A stretch of 64,000 nucleotides of DNA from CAZLDI01 sp964558415 (GTDB lineage Bacteria > Chloroflexota > Dehalococcoidia > SM23-28-2 > RBG-16-64-32), in contig CAZLDI010000005.1 of the NCBI GenBank assembly GCA_964558415.1, positions 102,697 to 166,696 on the forward strand, given 5' to 3'. Under the pieces are notes generated by a model. The model ran no database searches, had not been told where the DNA came from, and saw only the letters and a list, made by a program, of their open reading frames with translations. Position numbers and translations under genes: made by a program. Shown piece after piece: positions 60,539 to 64,000 of the stretch. Position 1 is the stretch's first letter; each line of letters starts with the position of its first letter.

Positions 60539-62632
60539 TTATGGCGAGGCCGAGTTGCCTGTGGCGTCAACCTCCACGGTATACCAGCTCCCTGTGTTGA
60601 CGTAGATCTGCGCCCGCAGCCCGGTAGCCCCGGCGAGCGAGATGTCCAGGGGAGCGATGTACTGTTGCCAGCTCGTGCTATTCACGGTCACGTTCACACC
60701 TTGTGCTTGGCCTGTCCCAAGCGCGAACAGCGAAATGCCCAGACTGATCGGACATTGGCCGCCGGCGGGTCTGCACCGCGCCCAGACACTAAAGGTGTAG
60801 CTCTCCCCGATGACTTGCGGCGTGATGGGTATCTCCTGATAGACGGAGCCGCCGGCGGGGTCCGAATTGACCAGCAGCACGTTCGCGCCGGTCCTGGCGC
60901 TGCAACACCCGACTGGATCGTCGGCGCTATAGTTTGTAACCCCGTTGGGCGCTTCGAACTCGTTCCATCCGGGCGGTGGCCAGATGAGGCTCATTTCGAA
61001 AGACCCGTTTCCGAGGAGACTTCGATATACGGCGGTGCCGTCAAACTCGTAGTAGCTGGTTCCAGCCGTCAGGTAGATCGTTGCTCGCAAGCCCGTGTGG
61101 CAGCAGTTCTTCACATCCAGCGCGCCAGTGATGTACGACCAGTTTGTTCCGTAGCCCTGCGTCGTGAAATACGTCGTCGAGTCCTCTTGAGTGCCACCCG
61201 GGCTCGTGGCGAAGAGGGTGATGTAACCACTGAGCGCGGCGCCGGACGGTGAACGCACCCTCGCCAGAAAGCGGTAACTCTCTCCCGGCGACGGGTACCA
61301 GATGCGGTCCTGATAGACATACGAATTCGGTCCGGGGGTGAGCGTTCGGGTGTGAAGGTACTTCAACCCGCTACGGCCCGAAGGACCTGAGCCACTGTAC
61401 GAATGCGCCTCGAAATGATTGATCGCCGTGCCCGTGTTCCAGCCGGTTGTTCCCTGCTCGAAAGAGGAGTTGGTGGTCAGGCTCTGCATGAGCTCGGTGC
61501 CGTCTATGTAAAGGGACTTGTTGGGCGTCCAGACGTAGATCTGGGCGCGCATGGAGCTGCGATTGACGGCGACATCCAAGGGTGCGGAGAAGAACATCCA
61601 CGTATTCGCGCAAACGCTGGTCAAAGTGTCCTGATGTTCATATCCGACGCCGTTTGTCACCGCCCAGACGACCACCGTGACGCTGATGCACGTGCCCGTG
61701 GGCGACTTCGCCCAGAAATTGAAGGCGAAGCTGCCCCCCACCAGGGCCGCCCAGGGGATGTCCTGATAGATCGACGCGCCCGGCCAGCCGGCGGGTTGCG
61801 CGTTGTCCCAGGGGAACACATCGAGGAACGTGGGGCCTGATTTAGCACCGCCGATAGTTGATAGGCTGGAGACGATTCCGCCGTCACCGCCTGCGGGCGG
61901 AATCAGCCCCCAGTTAGCCGTGTAAGCGGGGTGCTCAAAGGAGGCGTACCGCAGCGCCTGCTGCGTCTCGTTGCAGCGCGCGTACACCTCGCAGCGCACG
62001 GAGTTGCGGTCGGGAGCCGTGGGCGATTGTGGGCAGAGGGAATCCGGGTCACTGTCCATGATGCTGGGCATTACGGGGTCGTCGCAGATATCATCTCCGA
62101 CGTGGTCCTGGAGACTCATGTTGTGTCCCCATTCGTGCGCGCTGACCTCTACGCGCCATGAAGACTGCGGGCTTGGCAGAGTATTCCATGCGTTAAAGTT
62201 GAAGACGATATTGGCCGCGTCAATGCCTGGGGTGATGTCCCGATGCGAACCGTGCGTCGAGTAGGCAGCGGGCACCAGCCAGCAGGCAGTACTAGGGCAC
62301 ATTGGAGCTTGGTCACTGTCCCAGGTCAGTGTTGTGTCGGCACTCGATCCGCATAGCGAAGGGTCGAACTCCATCGTTGGGCCGAGTGAAATGTCCCAGT
62401 TTTCCACTCCGGTTGACCACTCCTGCGGGACCGATGTATGCTCCGATGTTCCACAGGTCCTGTACGTAATCCGGCCATCCCCACCCACCTCGAGGTCTCG
62501 CCAAAGGTAGTTGATCGACGGACGGCCGGGCGGAGTCGGCGGATCTTCGAACGGATGAGACGCCTGCACGGTTGCAGTCACACTTAGTAGGCCAAAGGCG
62601 GTCGTTGCGGCTATCGCGAGGCTTCTCAGCAC
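60539..62632 (-). CDS. Secreted metzincin-type metalloprotease with beta-sandwich repeats
   Basis: Predicted 697 residues from GTG 62632, overlapping the previous stop by seven bases (GTGCTGA). Signal peptide LAIAATTAFGLLSVTATVQA. Residues about 30-230 hold the zinc motif HEWGHNMSLQDH (about 173-184), the metzincin HExxHxxxxxDH-like pattern. After it, three related domains of about 140-160 residues (NSSFEQGTTGWNTG, GNGSFEMSLIWPPPGWNEF; WMFFSAPLDV..SMRAQIYV) look like CBM4/DUF642-type carbohydrate-binding repeats. Probably cleaves or binds surface glycoproteins. Confidence 0.68.
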   Translation of the reverse strand: MLRSLAIAATTAFGLLSVTATVQASHPFEDPPTPPGRPSINYLWRDLEVGGDGRITYRTCGTSEHTSVPQEWSTGVENWDISLGPTMEFDPSLCGSSADTTLTWDSDQAPMCPSTACWLVPAAYSTHGSHRDITPGIDAANIVFNFNAWNTLPSPQSSWRVEVSAHEWGHNMSLQDHVGDDICDDPVMPSIMDSDPDSLCPQSPTAPDRNSVRCEVYARCNETQQALRYASFEHPAYTANWGLIPPAGGDGGIVSSLSTIGGAKSGPTFLDVFPWDNAQPAGWPGASIYQDIPWAALVGGSFAFNFWAKSPTGTCISVTVVVWAVTNGVGYEHQDTLTSVCANTWMFFSAPLDVAVNRSSMRAQIYVWTPNKSLYIDGTELMQSLTTNSSFEQGTTGWNTGTAINHFEAHSYSGSGPSGRSGLKYLHTRTLTPGPNSYVYQDRIWYPSPGESYRFLARVRSPSGAALSGYITLFATSPGGTQEDSTTYFTTQGYGTNWSYITGALDVKNCCHTGLRATIYLTAGTSYYEFDGTAVYRSLLGNGSFEMSLIWPPPGWNEFEAPNGVTNYSADDPVGCCSARTGANVLLVNSDPAGGSVYQEIPITPQVIGESYTFSVWARCRPAGGQCPISLGISLFALGTGQAQGVNVTVNSTSWQQYIAPLDISLAGATGLRAQIYVNTGSWYTVEVDATGNSASP

Positions 62633-63396
62633 GGCGCTTCTTCGCTGCAGAGCACCACGGCGTCCACCCACCGGCGGAAGACCGGCCGTTCATCGGGCGA
62701 CACGTAGGAAAGGTCTTTTGCCAGCTCTCCTGTAGCTCTGTCCCAGCGTACGGTGGCAACCGAACGGCCATTGCGGATTCCAACAAATCCGCCCGCATTC
62801 TCGCCGAAGTCGGCAATCGCAGAGTACGTGTATAGCCCGGTGGCGCGTGGTGGCACGGGGTAGCGGTATCCCAGGGAGCTGCTGAACGAGAGATCAGATG
62901 GCGGATCTGGATTATAGGGCCACGGCGCAGTGCTGGAGTCAAACGGGCTTACGCCTACTGTTCTTAGCACCAGTTCCAAATCAATTTGGTGCTCCTCGCG
63001 GATGTCCTGCGAGAAGATCGTTGCATCCTCTGCGTCGATGAGCACGTAAGACGAGATACGAGAATCGTCCGGATCGGTCTTGATGACACGCAGGCCGGGT
63101 CTGCTTTGCGATCCCGTGTCGTCGAGGTAGATGGTGTCGGGGTACGCGGTGATATCCGACGTGTCAGGGATCAGGACTGTCACGTTGCCCCACCGCCACA
63201 GCGTTACCCCCGGCCCCGGCGTCAGCGCCTGAAGGGCCGAGGGCGTCCCGCCGGCCGGTGTGGCGCTCACACTCGGTGTCGCCGTCTCCAGCTGCTGCAC
63301 CACCTCTTCCTCCCCACCGGTTCCCGCAAGATAGACGCCGCCGGCGGTGCCAACGCCCGCAAGGAGGAGCGCGCCTGCAAAGAGAAGGGGCCTCAT
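62626..63396 (-). CDS. Membrane-anchored extracytoplasmic protein paired with the metzincin
   Basis: Predicted 256 residues. N-terminal helix LLFAGALLLAGVGTAGGVYLAG, followed by GGEEEVVQQLETATPSVSA and a Pro/Ala/Thr linker, the pattern seen at 18892. The remaining about 190 residues (TLWRWGNVTVLIPDTSD to the final CSEEAPC) are not recognised. First gene of the cassette; a GGAAGG site precedes its ATG. Confidence 0.6.
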   Translation of the reverse strand: MRPLLFAGALLLAGVGTAGGVYLAGTGGEEEVVQQLETATPSVSATPAGGTPSALQALTPGPGVTLWRWGNVTVLIPDTSDITAYPDTIYLDDTGSQSRPGLRVIKTDPDDSRISSYVLIDAEDATIFSQDIREEHQIDLELVLRTVGVSPFDSSTAPWPYNPDPPSDLSFSSSLGYRYPVPPRATGLYTYSAIADFGENAGGFVGIRNGRSVATVRWDRATGELAKDLSYVSPDERPVFRRWVDAVVLCSEEAPC

Positions 63397-63416
63397 TATG
63401 ACCTTCCGTCGTCCTC

Positions 63417-63444
63417 ATGCTAGCACTCAGGCCACGCTTGTCAA
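63417..63444 (-). promoter_or_regulatory. Promoter of the metzincin cassette
   Basis: Minus strand TTGACA (63444-63439), 16-base spacer, TAGCAT (63422-63417); the start codon is at 63396. Confidence 0.6.
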
Positions 63445-63490
63445 CATTGTGCGCCGTTTCACCACTCTCCGGCGCGTCGCCAACACAAAT

Positions 63491-63515
63491 TCTCTCTCTC
63501 TCTCTCTCTCTCTCT
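63491..63515. repeat. (TC)12 dinucleotide repeat
   Basis: Twenty-five bases of alternating T and C, about 45 bases upstream of the metzincin cassette promoter and 250 upstream of groEL. Such tracts mutate by slippage. Confidence 0.75.
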
Positions 63516-63611
63516 GAAATACTCGGATAATCGCCCATTCTCGTATATCCGTCGCGTCCTCGGCCCCACTTCCGGCGCGACCCTTCATCCAATCCGTTGA
63601 CACACCCCCTC

Positions 63612-63671
63612 TTGCACATCCCCACTCAATGCGGCACAATGCCATTAGCACTCCGCCCCTGAGAGTGCTAA
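63612..63671 (+). promoter_or_regulatory. groEL promoter with CIRCE operator
   Basis: TTGCAC (63612-63617), 17 bases, CACAAT (63635-63640). A perfect CIRCE inverted repeat (TTAGCACTC at 63645-63653, nine bases, GAGTGCTAA at 63663-63671) covers the expected start site, so HrcA would repress it except during heat shock. A further TTGACA is at 63597-63602. Confidence 0.88.
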
Positions 63672-63752
63672 CTGCCCAACCCGGCACACCCGATTCTGCC
63701 AAACAAACTCCCCCGCCAAGACGGCGAGGGCGAGCAAAGGAGAGAGAGACCA

Positions 63753-64000
63753 ATGGCCAAGCAACTACTGTTCGACGAGGCCGCGCGCCACGCGATGAAG
63801 AACGGCGTCGACGCCCTCGCCGACGCCGTCAAGATCACCCTCGGTCCCAAGGGCCGCAACGTTGTGCTGGAGAGGAAGTTCGGCTCCCCCACCATCACCA
63901 ACGACGGCGTCACCATCGCCAAGGACATCGAGCTCGAAGACCCGTTCGAGAACATCGGCGCCCAGCTCGCGAAGGAGATCGCGTCCAAGACCAACGACAT
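63753..64000 (+). CDS. groEL: Chaperonin GroEL, N-terminal part
   Basis: First 82 codons reach the window edge: AKQLLFDEAARHAMKNGVDALADAVKITLGPKGRNVVLERKFG and TITNDGVTIAKDIELEDPFENIGAQLAKEI, the apical start of GroEL with the ATP-binding TLGPKGRN loop. GGAGAGAGAGACC precedes the ATG. No groES gene lies upstream. Confidence 0.95.
   Translation, partial: MAKQLLFDEAARHAMKNGVDALADAVKITLGPKGRNVVLERKFGSPTITNDGVTIAKDIELEDPFENIGAQLAKEIASKTND

Noticed and set aside
63164..63753. Minus-strand ORFs over the groEL control region
   Set aside because: They run through the dinucleotide repeat and CIRCE and have no motifs.
1..64000. CRISPR arrays, insertion sequences, prophage or integrase genes
   Set aside because: None found; the only spaced repeats are the TA operator array and small palindromes.

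Overview
This is a GC-rich, gene-dense bacterial chromosome segment of an aerobe. It carries a complete caa3/aa3-type cytochrome c oxidase operon, heme A synthesis, Zur-controlled zinc uptake, GOGAT, TldD/TldE, an SsuD/SsuE-like pair and CIRCE-controlled groEL. The mix, plus several promoters that sit almost directly on the start codon, fits an aerobic Chloroflexota (Dehalococcoidia/SAR202-like) best. That placement is inference: no rRNA or tRNA gene was found here.

Layout. 1-953: end of an unknown gene, then a GreA-type factor with an unusual N-terminal domain. 993-1631: PD-(D/E)XK-like hypothetical on the minus strand. 1793-8504: ctaA-ctaB-ctaC-ctaD-ctaE-ctaF and ctaG. 8512-9528: ABM-membrane-cupredoxin fusion on the minus strand. 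9688-13894: nadE, a toxin-antitoxin pair, two tandem HAD hydrolases and an A-type Fe-S carrier. 14142-19464: two exported-protein loci around metF and a rhodanese gene. 19643-24238: broken DCC gene, DUF255 protein, flavin reductase, two DinB proteins and a family 4-like uracil-DNA glycosylase. 24326-26075: exported-protein cassette. 26356-31046: membrane protein, PEP-utiliser-like protein, peroxiredoxin, LLM monooxygenase and FMN reductase. 31372-33354: exported-protein cassette. 33418-37845: HtpX, TroA-like binding protein, HtrA, ECF sigma and anti-sigma. 37917-40915: zur-znuACB. 40998-49767: acyl-CoA synthetase, DinB, GltD-like oxidoreductase, two retropepsin-like proteins, lipoprotein, TldE, aldolase-SDR fusion. 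49839-52164: TldD and a PIN/RHH toxin-antitoxin pair. 52367-54029: exported-protein cassette. 54151-60244: gltD-gltB. 60539-63396: exported metzincin cassette. 63753-end: groEL.

The most unusual feature is a recurring insertion pattern. At uracil-DNA glycosylase (24238), htpX (33418) and gltD (54151), a block of exported-protein genes sits directly after the stop codon of a housekeeping gene. The far side of the block is closed by a second, slightly diverged copy of that gene's 3' end. metF shows the same footprint around a rhodanese gene. The blocks have no recombinase. They typically hold a secreted protein plus a membrane-anchored partner, and two carry poly-G tracts inside the promoter spacer. 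The anchored proteins at 18892 and 62626 share an N-terminal anchor motif, and the promoter regions at 19547 and 54073 are related. I read this as a family of surface-protein cassettes acquired at gene 3' ends. Site-specific and homology-driven mechanisms both remain possible.

Several regulatory sites are visible: a near-perfect 31-bp palindrome at the zur start codon, CIRCE before groEL, a 14-bp-phased operator array before the PIN/RHH pair, and inverted repeats before the other toxin-antitoxin pair and the sigma factor. The assembly has one 10-N gap inside gltB.
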